From positions 1,488,001 through 1,552,000 of the forward strand of contig NC_015671.1 of NCBI RefSeq assembly GCF_000218545.1: 64,000 nt of DNA, given 5' to 3'. The position numbers and the translations under genes were made by a program. This DNA is from Cellulomonas gilvus ATCC 13127. GTDB lineage: Bacteria > Actinomycetota > Actinomycetes > Actinomycetales > Cellulomonadaceae. Below the pieces are notes generated by a model, which saw only the letters and a list, made by a program, of their open reading frames with translations, made no database searches and was not told the DNA's origin. Positions 1 to 9,695 of this stretch are shown in pieces (positions within the stretch are counted from its first letter, which is position 1; each line of letters opens with the position of its first letter).

Positions 1-2
1 GT

Positions 3-632
3 GTGGGTGCCCGCCGACCGACCACCACTGCACGGCGCGGCGACACGCTCCACGAGGATGCGCTGCGGTCCATGCTGAGCGACGACCCGAACAACGTCCG
101 GGCGTTCGCCGCGCTCGCCGAGATCGTGCGGCGCCGCGCCGCCGACGCGGGCCCGGACGGCGACCCGCTGACCGCACCGCACGACGACGCCGAGCGGCAG
201 CGCGCCGCCGACCTCGCGGTGTGGGCGCTCGGCGAGGAGCTCGCGGGCAACCCCCGCGCGTGGTACCCGCTCATCGAGGTGGCGCGCCTGTCGGCACGTG
301 ACGACCACGAGGGGACGCTGCGTCGCCTGACGACCGCCGCGGAGCGTGACCCGTCGGGCACCGCGCTGCGCGAGGCCCTCGCGCTGCTGCGCGAGGCGGG
401 TCAGCCCGTGGACGCGCTCGGGCTCGGCGTGGGCCACTGGCGCCCGCGCGAGCACGACCCCGAGGTCGCGCGTGAGCTGGTGCTCGCGGCGATCGAGGCC
501 GACCGCCCGCTCGAGGCCAAGCAGTACGTCGCGAACCTCGAGCTGTACCCGGACCAGCGCGCGGTCGCGGCGCTCCGCGACGAGCTGACCCACGTGGTCG
601 CCGAGGCGCAGCAGACGATCCCCGGGACCTGA
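3..632 (+). CDS. TPR-like hypothetical protein, probably truncated at the window edge
   Basis: The frame is open from the first bases of the window, so the 209 residues seen may lack the true N-terminus. The protein is soluble and helical, rich in Ala, Leu, Arg and Glu, with a segment around residues 25-45 (LSDDPNNVRAFAALAEIV) and later repeats of similar helix pairs that look like degenerate tetratricopeptide repeats. No catalytic motif or membrane segment is visible. It converges on aceE and ends just before a strong shared terminator. The function is unknown; a scaffold or assembly role would be a guess from the TPR-like pattern. Confidence 0.7.
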   Translation: MGARRPTTTARRGDTLHEDALRSMLSDDPNNVRAFAALAEIVRRRAADAGPDGDPLTAPHDDAERQRAADLAVWALGEELAGNPRAWYPLIEVARLSARDDHEGTLRRLTTAAERDPSGTALREALALLREAGQPVDALGLGVGHWRPREHDPEVARELVLAAIEADRPLEAKQYVANLELYPDQRAVAALRDELTHVVAEAQQTIPGT

Positions 633-650
633 CGCCCGGGGGAGCACAGA

Positions 651-688
651 CGGAAGGGGCCGACGAGATCGCTCGTCGGCCCCTTCCG
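651..688. terminator. Bidirectional hairpin terminator between convergent genes
   Basis: A perfect 17-bp inverted repeat (arms 651-667 and 672-688) with a 4-base loop lies between the stop of the TPR-like gene and the stop of aceE. It has no long T run, as is common in high-GC actinobacteria. Its position fits termination in both directions. Confidence 0.85.
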
Positions 689-704
689 CTGCGTCAGGAC
701 GCGG

Positions 705-3452
<2,748 letters not shown>

Positions 3453-3773
3453 CAGTGCTCCTCGCCTCTCGTCCGCGCGCGTGGCCGGATCGGCCTCGGC
3501 GCTGTCCACGGCCCCGGCGTGCGCTCGCGGCGGCTGAGAGCCGGACGGCGCGCGCGGGTAGTCCGCCCATTGTCGGACCCAGGGGGGCCGAAAGTCACAC
3601 GCAGGCCAGGTCGCGGGCACGTGACGTCGATGACACACGCCCTCGTGGGGGCCGCGACGCGCCCGGAGCGCGAGCACCCTTGCCAGGTGGCGCGCGGTGC
3701 GGTGGGCTAGGTTGTGCGCACATCAGCAGCCGGTCCCGCAGGGGGTCGGCAGGAGGAAGGGATCGGTCGGGAC
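3453..3773. other. Divergent promoter region of aceE and the DUF3052 gene
   Basis: This 321-base gap carries control sequences for aceE (leftward) and the DUF3052 gene (rightward). A TAGGTT hexamer at 3708-3713 is a good -10 candidate for the rightward gene, giving a leader of about 55 bases with AGGAGG at 3751-3756. I see no equally clear -10 for aceE. The aceE frame is open across most of the gap but does not look coding. Confidence 0.5.
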
Positions 3774-4196
3774 GTGTCAGCCAGTGCGGACGACGCCGGA
3801 CAGCAGGCGATTGCTCGTCTGGGGTTCGCCTCGGGCCAGGTCATCCAGGAGTTCGGCTACGACGACGACGTCGACGACGCGCTGCGCGCGGCGCTCGAGG
3901 GCGTCACGGGGACCGAGCTGGTCGACGAGGACTACGACGACGTCACCGACGGTGCGGTCATCTGGTTCCGCGACGACGACGGCGACCTGACCGACTTCCT
4001 CGTCGACGCCCTGACGGTGCTCGACGACAACGGCCCCATCTGGGTGCTGACGCCGAAGGCCGGCCGCAGCGGCCACGTGACGCACTCGGACATCGAGGAG
4101 GCCGCGACCACGTCCGGCCTGCACGCGATGACGACGTTCGCGGTCGCGCCCGACTGGTCGGCGACGCGCCTGTCCACGCGGGGCCGCGGCAAGTGA
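3774..4196 (+). CDS. DUF3052 domain protein
   Basis: A 140-residue acidic protein of the actinobacterial DUF3052 family, recognisable by FASGQVIQEFGYDDDVDDAL near the N-terminus and by VIWFRDDDGDLTDFLVDAL in the middle. The biochemical role is unknown. The GTG at 3774 matches where family members begin; an upstream ATG at 3714 would add 20 unlikely residues. The AGGAGG at 3751 is rather far from this GTG (17 bases). The gene overlaps the peroxiredoxin start by 4 bases, so the two are translationally coupled, the same pairing seen next to aceE in mycobacteria. Confidence 0.85.
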   Translation: MSASADDAGQQAIARLGFASGQVIQEFGYDDDVDDALRAALEGVTGTELVDEDYDDVTDGAVIWFRDDDGDLTDFLVDALTVLDDNGPIWVLTPKAGRSGHVTHSDIEEAATTSGLHAMTTFAVAPDWSATRLSTRGRGK

Positions 4197-4654
4197 GCCA
4201 GGCCCCGGTCGTCGGTGAGCCGGCGCCCGGCTTCTCGCTGCCGGACACGCACGGCACGCCGGTCTCGCTCGACGGCCTGCGCGGCGGGCCGGTGGTGGTG
4301 GTGTTCGTGCCGTTCGCGTTCTCCGCGACGTGCACGGGCGAGCTGTGCGAGCTGCGGGACAACATCGCGGAGTTCCGTGACGCGGACGTGCACCTGGTGG
4401 TCGTGTCCTGCGACCCGATGTTCTCGCTGCGCGCGTGGGCCGCGCAGGAGGGCTACGAGTTCGACCTGCTGTCCGACTTCTGGCCGCACGGCGACGTCGC
4501 GCGTGCGTACGGCGTGTTCGACGAGGCGAGCGGCCACGCGCTGCGCGGGTCGTTCCTGATCGACGGCGAGGGCGTGCTGCGGTGGAGCGTCGTCAACCCG
4601 CGGGGGCAGGCTCGGCCGCTCGCCGCGTACCGCGAGGCGCTCGCCGCCCTGTGA
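4193..4654 (+). CDS. ahpE: AhpE-like peroxiredoxin
   Basis: A 153-residue thioredoxin-fold peroxidase expected to reduce hydroperoxides in the cytosol. The peroxidatic Cys is in the motif FAFSATCTGELCELRD, and the block LLSDFWPHGDVARAYGVF is nearly identical to mycobacterial AhpE. A second Cys lies five residues after the first, where AhpE itself has none, so its mechanism could differ slightly from the 1-Cys type. The GTG start at 4193 overlaps the DUF3052 stop (GTGA). Confidence 0.88.
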   Translation: MSQAPVVGEPAPGFSLPDTHGTPVSLDGLRGGPVVVVFVPFAFSATCTGELCELRDNIAEFRDADVHLVVVSCDPMFSLRAWAAQEGYEFDLLSDFWPHGDVARAYGVFDEASGHALRGSFLIDGEGVLRWSVVNPRGQARPLAAYREALAAL

Positions 4655-4713
4655 GCCCCGGCCCGTGCCGCGGCCCTGCTCCCTGCGGCCCGGTCGTCCG
4701 GGGACGGCTGGGC

Positions 4714-4719
4714 TAGGCT
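4714..4719 (+). promoter_or_regulatory. -10 element (TAGGCT) for the cbs leader transcript
   Basis: TAGGCT is followed after exactly 6 bases by a GTG at 4726. This is the same geometry as the leaderless promoters elsewhere in the window, so transcription probably begins at or beside that GTG, about 80 bases ahead of cbs. Confidence 0.6.
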
Positions 4720-4725
4720 GACGGC

Positions 4726-4749
4726 GTGCTGCGCTGCTGTCGTCCCTGA
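4726..4749 (+). CDS. Putative leaderless Cys-Cys leader peptide upstream of cbs
   Basis: The reading frame is GTG CTG CGC TGC TGT CGT CCC TGA, encoding the seven-residue peptide MLRCCRP. It starts 6 bases after a TAGGCT hexamer and so is likely translated from the very 5' end of the mRNA. Leaderless short ORFs with consecutive Cys codons are known in mycobacteria as cysteine-responsive attenuators of sulfur-metabolism operons. The gene downstream here is cystathionine beta-synthase, in cysteine/homocysteine metabolism. The frame and its position are seen directly; translation and regulation are inferred. Confidence 0.55.
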   Translation: MLRCCRP

Positions 4750-4770
4750 CGATCACCGGACCGATCAGTC

Positions 4771-4786
4771 GTCGCGTGCGCGCGAC
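4771..4786 (+). other. Small hairpin just before the cbs ribosome-binding site
   Basis: GTCGCG (4771-4776) and CGCGAC (4781-4786) form a 6-bp stem with a TGCG loop between the mini-ORF stop and the GAAGGACC sequence that precedes the cbs ATG. It could take part in leader-peptide control, but I found no clear alternative pairing that would sequester the ribosome-binding site. Confidence 0.35.
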
Positions 4787-4805
4787 CGGGCGAAGGACCT
4801 CAGCC

Positions 4806-6170
4806 ATGCACTACGCCTCCCACATCACCGACCTCGTCGGCGGCACGCCGCTCGTACGGCTGACCGCGGTGACCGAGGGCATCGACGCCCTGGTCCTGGC
4901 GAAGGTCGAGTACCTCAACCCCGGCGGGTCGTCCAAGGACCGCATCGCCGCGCGGATCATCGACGCGGCCGAACGTGACGGTCTGCTGCGCCCGGGCGGC
5001 ACGATCGTGGAGCCCACCAGCGGGAACACCGGCGTGGGGCTCGCCCTGGTCGCCCAGCGGCGCGGGTACCGCTGCGTCTTCGTCGTGCCGGACAAGGTGG
5101 GTGCTGACAAGCGCGCGGTGCTCACCGCGTACGGCGCCGAGGTCGTCGTGACCCCGACGTCCGTGGCACCCGACGACCCCGAGTCCTACTACTCGGTGTC
5201 CGACCGCCTCGCGGCGCAGATCCCCGGAGCGTTCAAGCCCAACCAGTACGAGAACCCGAACGGACCGCTCAGCCACTACGAGTCCACGGGACCCGAGATC
5301 TGGCACGACACCGACGGTCGGATCACGCACTTCGTCGCCGGCGTCGGGACGGGCGGCACCATCAGCGGCACGGGCCGGTACCTCAAGGAGGTCTCCGGCG
5401 GAGCGGTGCGCGTGATCGGTGCGGACCCCGTGGGCTCGGTCTACTCGGGCGGCACGGGCCGGCCCTACCTGGTCGAGGGCGTGGGCGAGGACATGTGGCC
5501 CGGCGCGTACGACCGCACGGTCGTCGACGAGGTCGTCGCGATCGGCGACGCGGAGTCGTTCCACCTCACGCGGCGGCTCGCGCGCGAGGAGGGCCTGCTG
5601 GTCGGCGGCTCGAGCGGCATGGCGGTGGCCGCCGCGCTGCGCGTCGCGCGCGGGCTGAGCGCCGACGACGTCGTCGTGGTGCTGCTCCCGGACGGCGGGC
5701 GCGGCTACCTCGGCAAGATCTTCGACGACGCGTGGCTGCGCTCGTACGGGTTCAGCGAGCTGCCGGAGGAGCGCACGGTGCGGGACGTCGTGACGGCCAA
5801 GGACGGGTCGCTGCCCGCCCTGGTGCACGCGCACCCGGGCGACACCGTGCGGGATGCGATCGCCATGATGTCCGAGTTCGGCGTCTCGCAGCTGCCGGTC
5901 CTCACGGCCGAGCCACCCGTCGTGATCGGCGAGGTGGCCGGCGCGGTCGACGAGGAGTCGCTGCTCGAGAAGGTGTTCTCGGGCGAGGTGGAGATGGGCG
6001 ACGCGGTCGCCCGCGTGCTGCAGGACGGGCTGCCGCAGATCGGCGCCAACGAGTCCGTCGCGCATGCCCGCAAGGCGCTCACCGACGCGAGCGCGCTGCT
6101 CGTCGTCGACGAGGGCGCGCCCCTGTCCGTGCTCACGCGTGCGGACCTGCTCACGTTCCTGAGCCACTGA
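4806..6170 (+). CDS. cbs: Cystathionine beta-synthase
   Basis: This PLP enzyme joins homocysteine and serine to cystathionine, the first step of reverse transsulfuration. The 454 residues contain the PLP lysine in NPGGSSKDRIAARII (about residue 43), the EPTSGNTGVGLALVAQRRGY segment, GVGTGGTISGTGRYLK for phosphate binding, and two C-terminal CBS domains from about residue 330. The ATG at 4806 gives the family-type start MHYASHITDLVGGTPLVRL and follows GAAGGACC. Cystathionine gamma-synthase/lyase follows after 43 bases, forming a two-gene operon likely under the upstream Cys-Cys leader. Confidence 0.92.
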   Translation: MHYASHITDLVGGTPLVRLTAVTEGIDALVLAKVEYLNPGGSSKDRIAARIIDAAERDGLLRPGGTIVEPTSGNTGVGLALVAQRRGYRCVFVVPDKVGADKRAVLTAYGAEVVVTPTSVAPDDPESYYSVSDRLAAQIPGAFKPNQYENPNGPLSHYESTGPEIWHDTDGRITHFVAGVGTGGTISGTGRYLKEVSGGAVRVIGADPVGSVYSGGTGRPYLVEGVGEDMWPGAYDRTVVDEVVAIGDAESFHLTRRLAREEGLLVGGSSGMAVAAALRVARGLSADDVVVVLLPDGGRGYLGKIFDDAWLRSYGFSELPEERTVRDVVTAKDGSLPALVHAHPGDTVRDAIAMMSEFGVSQLPVLTAEPPVVIGEVAGAVDEESLLEKVFSGEVEMGDAVARVLQDGLPQIGANESVAHARKALTDASALLVVDEGAPLSVLTRADLLTFLSH

Positions 6171-6213
6171 CCTGACCACCCGGCGCACGCGCGCCCGACC
6201 GAGGAGCCCCCGC

Positions 6214-7380
6214 ATGACGCACGCCCACGACCTGTCCGCCGCGGGGTTCGAGACGCTCGCGATCCGCGCGGGGCAGGACCCCGACCCGACCACGGGCGCG
6301 GTCATCCCGCCCGTGCACCTCAGCTCGACGTTCGTGCAGGACGGCATCGGCGGGCTGCGCGGCGGCTACGAGTACGGACGTGCGGGCAACCCGACGCGCA
6401 CCGCGCTCGAGACGCAGCTCGCGACGCTCGAGGGCGGTGCGCACGGGCTGTCGTTCGCCTCGGGCCTGGCGGCCGAGGACGCGCTGCTGCGCGCGGTCCT
6501 GAAGCCCGGCGACGAGCTGCTCATCGGCGACGACGCGTACGGCGGCACGTACCGGCTCGTCTCGCGCGTGCTGGGAGCCTGGGGCGTGCGGCACCGCGTC
6601 GTGGACCTCACGAACCTCGACGCCGTACGCGCCGCGCTGCAGGAGTCCCGGCCGCGCCTGGTGTGGGCCGAGACGCCGAGCAACCCGTTCCTGCGCGTCA
6701 CGGACATCGCGGCGCTCGCCGAGCTGGTGCACGCGCACGACGCGCTGCTCGTGGTCGACAACACGTTCGCGACGCCCGCGCTGCAGCGGCCCCTGCTGCT
6801 CGGTGCGGACGTCGTCGTGCACTCGACGACCAAGTACCTGGGCGGCCACTCCGACGTCGTCGGGGGAGCCGTCGTGCTGCGCGACGACACGTTCGCGGAG
6901 CAGGTGCGCTTCGTGCAGTTCGCCGCGGGCGCGGTGTCCGGGCCGCTCGACGCGTGGCTCACGACGCGCGGCATCAAGACGCTCGCCGTGCGCATGCAGC
7001 GGCACGGCGAGAACGCGCTCGCGGTGGCGCAGCGGCTCGTCGGCCACGCGGCCGTGACGCGCGTGCACTACCCGGGCCTGCCCGAGCACCCGGGCCACGC
7101 GATCGCCGCACGGCAGTCGAGCGGGTTCGGCGGCATCGTCACGGTCGAGCTCGCCGACGGCGGCGCCGCGCGCCGGTTCGCCGAGGCCACGCGGCTGTTC
7201 ACGCTCGCCGAGTCGCTCGGTGGCGTCGAGTCGCTCGTCAACCACCCCGCGAGCATGACCCACGCCTCGGTGCGCGGCACGCCGCTCGAGGTCACCGAGT
7301 CGATCGTCCGGCTGTCGGTCGGGCTCGAGTCCGTCGGTGACCTCGTCGCGGACCTGGAGCAGGCGCTCGCGGCCGTCTGA
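6214..7380 (+). CDS. metB: Cystathionine gamma-synthase / gamma-lyase
   Basis: A 388-residue Cys/Met-metabolism PLP enzyme. The PLP lysine lies in STTKYLGGHSDVVGG and the cofactor loop in ASGLAAEDALLRAVLKPGDE. The ATG at 6214 is preceded by GAGGAG. Sequence alone does not separate the gamma-synthase (forward) from the gamma-lyase (reverse) activity. Its place directly after cbs suits the lyase and cysteine formation, although mycobacterial orthologues beside cbs carry the name metB. Confidence 0.88.
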   Translation: MTHAHDLSAAGFETLAIRAGQDPDPTTGAVIPPVHLSSTFVQDGIGGLRGGYEYGRAGNPTRTALETQLATLEGGAHGLSFASGLAAEDALLRAVLKPGDELLIGDDAYGGTYRLVSRVLGAWGVRHRVVDLTNLDAVRAALQESRPRLVWAETPSNPFLRVTDIAALAELVHAHDALLVVDNTFATPALQRPLLLGADVVVHSTTKYLGGHSDVVGGAVVLRDDTFAEQVRFVQFAAGAVSGPLDAWLTTRGIKTLAVRMQRHGENALAVAQRLVGHAAVTRVHYPGLPEHPGHAIAARQSSGFGGIVTVELADGGAARRFAEATRLFTLAESLGGVESLVNHPASMTHASVRGTPLEVTESIVRLSVGLESVGDLVADLEQALAAV

Positions 7381-7409
7381 GCGGCGCGGACGCGCGCCGG
7401 GCGGCCCGG

Positions 7410-7415
7410 TAGGCT
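7410..7415 (+). promoter_or_regulatory. -10 candidate (TAGGCT) for tRNA-Val
   Basis: TAGGCT lies about 36 bases before the tRNA and would give a 5' leader of roughly 28 bases. No clear -35 hexamer is visible. Confidence 0.4.
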
Positions 7416-7450
7416 GGGCCGCCGTCGGCCGCCCGGGTGCGCGTCGGCAG

Positions 7451-7527
7451 GGGCCTGTAGCTCAGCTGGTCAGAGCACCGCGCTTACACCGCGGGGGTCG
7501 TCGGTTCGAACCCGGCCGGGCCCACCA
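7451..7527 (+). tRNA. tRNA-Val (anticodon TAC)
   Basis: The cloverleaf is complete: acceptor GGGCCTG pairs with CGGGCCC with one G-T wobble, the D arm is intact, the anticodon stem CCGCG/CGCGG encloses the loop CTTACAC with anticodon TAC, and the T stem GTCGG/CCGGC encloses TTCGAAC. The 3' CCA is encoded. It decodes GTA valine codons. A lower-GC gene follows it. Confidence 0.95.
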
Positions 7528-7648
7528 CGCCGTGGCAGGGGTGTCCTGAGGCAGCAGCCATCGGCGGTGCACGCCGGTGGACCTCTGCTTGGCTAGACAC
7601 ACGGACTGAAGTGCTCGATGTCGGCATCATGGCAGCAGGCGGGCTGAC

Positions 7649-8740
7649 ATGATGACGCGCATGACTGCAGAGGGCGTCGCATTCGACGGCGGACGTTGGT
7701 ACGTCTATGCATTGATCGACCCGATCATGTTCCGCAAGACTGGAAGCCACCTTCTGAGCGTCCTGTACGTCGGCAAGGGCACCAAGGACCGGGCCAACCA
7801 GCACGCACGTGACGAGCGCAAGGCCCTCGAGCGGGCTGCGGCGTCATTGCCGATGCACGGGTCGAAGTCGGAGCGGATCCGGTGGCTTCTGGGAAGCGGC
7901 GAGGACATCCCCGCTGTGACGCTCGCGTCGGGCTTTGTCGACGAGAATGACGCGTACCGAGCGGAGACACTCGCGATGGAGCTGATCAGCAGGCTCTTGG
8001 CGGCGCACGGTCTAGAACCGCTGGGCAACGCCGTGCCGGGGCACGGGCAGGCGTCTGGTATGCAGATCAGCGGGCAAGCGCACGAACTGGGTGGACCCAA
8101 GCGACCGGCCCTGAGCCCCGTTGCGGTCGACGGCGAGCCGACGTTCGAGTTGCGCTCGGTGAGGGAGTCTCTCTATGCATCTACGTCTCGTCGGGTCGAC
8201 TGGCGATCCGCTCAGGTGGTTCGGAGGCCTTCGATTCTCGTCAAGGGAACTACCGAGGCGATGCCAAGCGGCAGCCATTCTCCGCTCCCGCGGGAGGCAC
8301 TTCCCCCCAGCCTGGCGGACGTCGCGCATCGCGTGACGCCTCGCGATATCGAGATCGCGGCAGGCTCCGAGTTCGTGAGGCGCGGGTACGACCCCGACGA
8401 CCCCTGGACGGACCACGAGGCTCGCGAACGGGCCACGCGATACTGGCCTTTCGCGGCCACGACGGTTCGTGAGTGGCTGCTCGACGACGATCAAGGTCCC
8501 CTCGACCTCTTGCTCGCGGTGCCTGGGACGGGCGGAACCACGGTGCGGTATGCCTGGGAGGTCAACCGTGCTGCCGTGTTCGATTTCTATCCTGCTATCG
8601 GGCGATGGGGCATTCCGCTGGGTAGGGCGTTGCTCGACCACCCAGCTCGGGGCCTGTGTCTCGTGGAAGACCGTGAGGAGCGCAAGGGCGTACAGGTGCT
8701 GCTCAACCACGTCGCCGGGTGCAGGCTCCTGATTCCATGA
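7649..8740 (+). CDS. GIY-YIG (LEM-3-like) nuclease-domain protein
   Basis: A 363-residue protein whose N-terminal third looks like a GIY-YIG nuclease fold: WYVYALIDP (17-25) as the GIY strand, LYVGKGTKDRANQH (39-52) as the YIG strand with the usual Lys-Gly, Arg and His, and a Glu-rich helix AYRAETLAMELI near residue 110. The C-terminal half (about 200-363) is unrecognised and ends in a segment like LLLAVPGTGGTTVRYAWEV. Its lower GC, relaxed codon use and place right after tRNA-Val suggest horizontal acquisition, but no integrase or repeat of the tRNA end is present. The start may be 7649, 7652 or 7661. The biological role is unknown. Confidence 0.7.
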   Translation: MMTRMTAEGVAFDGGRWYVYALIDPIMFRKTGSHLLSVLYVGKGTKDRANQHARDERKALERAAASLPMHGSKSERIRWLLGSGEDIPAVTLASGFVDENDAYRAETLAMELISRLLAAHGLEPLGNAVPGHGQASGMQISGQAHELGGPKRPALSPVAVDGEPTFELRSVRESLYASTSRRVDWRSAQVVRRPSILVKGTTEAMPSGSHSPLPREALPPSLADVAHRVTPRDIEIAAGSEFVRRGYDPDDPWTDHEARERATRYWPFAATTVREWLLDDDQGPLDLLLAVPGTGGTTVRYAWEVNRAAVFDFYPAIGRWGIPLGRALLDHPARGLCLVEDREERKGVQVLLNHVAGCRLLIP

Positions 8741-8783
8741 CGTCGTCGCGGGACGGCGTCGATCGCGAAGGACCGGAGGACGC

Positions 8784-9608
8784 ATGACGGGTGCCGCCAC
8801 CGGCTGGGTGGGCGCGTTGAGCGTGCGGCCCGTCAAGTCGCTGAGCGGCGTCGCGGTCGACCGTGTCGCCCTCGACGCGCTGGGCCCGCGTGGCGACCGG
8901 CGCTGGATGCTGGTGGACGGTGACGGCGAGACCGTAACGGCGCGCGAGGTGCCGACGATGCTCGGGATCACCGCGCGCGTGCTGCCGGGATCGATCGAGC
9001 TGGCGACGCGTGACGGAGCGCGGCTCGTCGTCGCCGAACCCGTGGACGGCCGACGCACCCCGGTGGGGCTGTCGCGGCTCGGCTGGGCGCTGGCGTGCCC
9101 GGGCGAGGTCGACGACTGGATCAGCGCGGTGCTGGGTCGGCCGGTGCGCCTGGTCTGGCTCGACGACCCGGCCCGGCGGTCGGTCTCACCCCGGCACGGG
9201 GGCCTGCCGGGAGATGCGCTGAGCCTCGCCGACGCGGGGCCGGTGCACCTGACCACGACCTCGTCGCTCGATGCGCTCAACCGGTGGCTCGCCGAGGAGC
9301 AGGGGCACCCGCCGCTGCCGATGGAGCGGTTCCGGCCGACGCTCGTCGTCGACGGCCCGCTCGAGCCGTTCGAGGAGGACGGCTGGACGCGGGTGCGCGT
9401 CGGTGACGTGACGCTGCGGTTCGCCGAGCGCTGCGACCGCTGCGTCATGACGACCATCGACCTGGACTCGCTGCGCACCACCAAGGAACCCACGCGGACG
9501 CTCGCGCGGCACCGCCGTGACGAGGGCAAGGTGTGGTTCGGGATCCGCCTGGTGCCGCAGGCGCCGGGTGAGCTGGTGGTCGGGGCGCCCGTGGTGCCGC
9601 TCGGCTGA
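8784..9608 (+). CDS. MOSC domain protein
   Basis: A 274-residue protein with an N-terminal MOSC beta-barrel (VGALSVRPVKSLSGVAVDRV, then GPRGDRRWMLVD) and a C-terminal MOSC domain carrying the expected Cys in RCDRCVMTTIDLDSL. MOSC proteins use a Cys persulfide or molybdenum-cofactor chemistry; mARC-type reductases share this layout. The substrate is not predictable. GGAGGA lies 3 bases before the ATG. It stands alone between the GIY-YIG gene and the Nif3 operon. Confidence 0.85.
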   Translation: MTGAATGWVGALSVRPVKSLSGVAVDRVALDALGPRGDRRWMLVDGDGETVTAREVPTMLGITARVLPGSIELATRDGARLVVAEPVDGRRTPVGLSRLGWALACPGEVDDWISAVLGRPVRLVWLDDPARRSVSPRHGGLPGDALSLADAGPVHLTTTSSLDALNRWLAEEQGHPPLPMERFRPTLVVDGPLEPFEEDGWTRVRVGDVTLRFAERCDRCVMTTIDLDSLRTTKEPTRTLARHRRDEGKVWFGIRLVPQAPGELVVGAPVVPLG

Positions 9609-9618
9609 GCCGCGTCGG

Positions 9619-9624
9619 TAGCAT
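9619..9624 (+). promoter_or_regulatory. -10 candidate (TAGCAT) for the Nif3 operon
   Basis: TAGCAT just after the MOSC stop would give a transcript with a leader of about 65 bases to the Nif3-family ATG at 9696. Confidence 0.35.
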
Positions 9625-9695
9625 CGGGCGGCGGCGCGCCGTGGGACCGCGAGCCCTGCGCGGACCGCGTGGACGTCGACGAAGGGTGCGGGCAG

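Noticed and set aside
3714..3773. Upstream ATG start for the DUF3052 protein
   Set aside because: The added residues ([15 protein letters not shown]) are not family-like, and AGGAGG lies inside that stretch rather than before it.
4742..4798. Sequestration of the cbs ribosome-binding site by the mini-ORF region
   Set aside because: Only a 4-bp GTCC/GGAC match was visible, too weak to claim an anti-Shine-Dalgarno switch; a folding computation is required.
7527..8783. Integrated element bounded by att sites at tRNA-Val
   Set aside because: No integrase gene and no direct repeat of the tRNA 3' end was found in the 8741-8783 region, so only compositional evidence supports an insertion.
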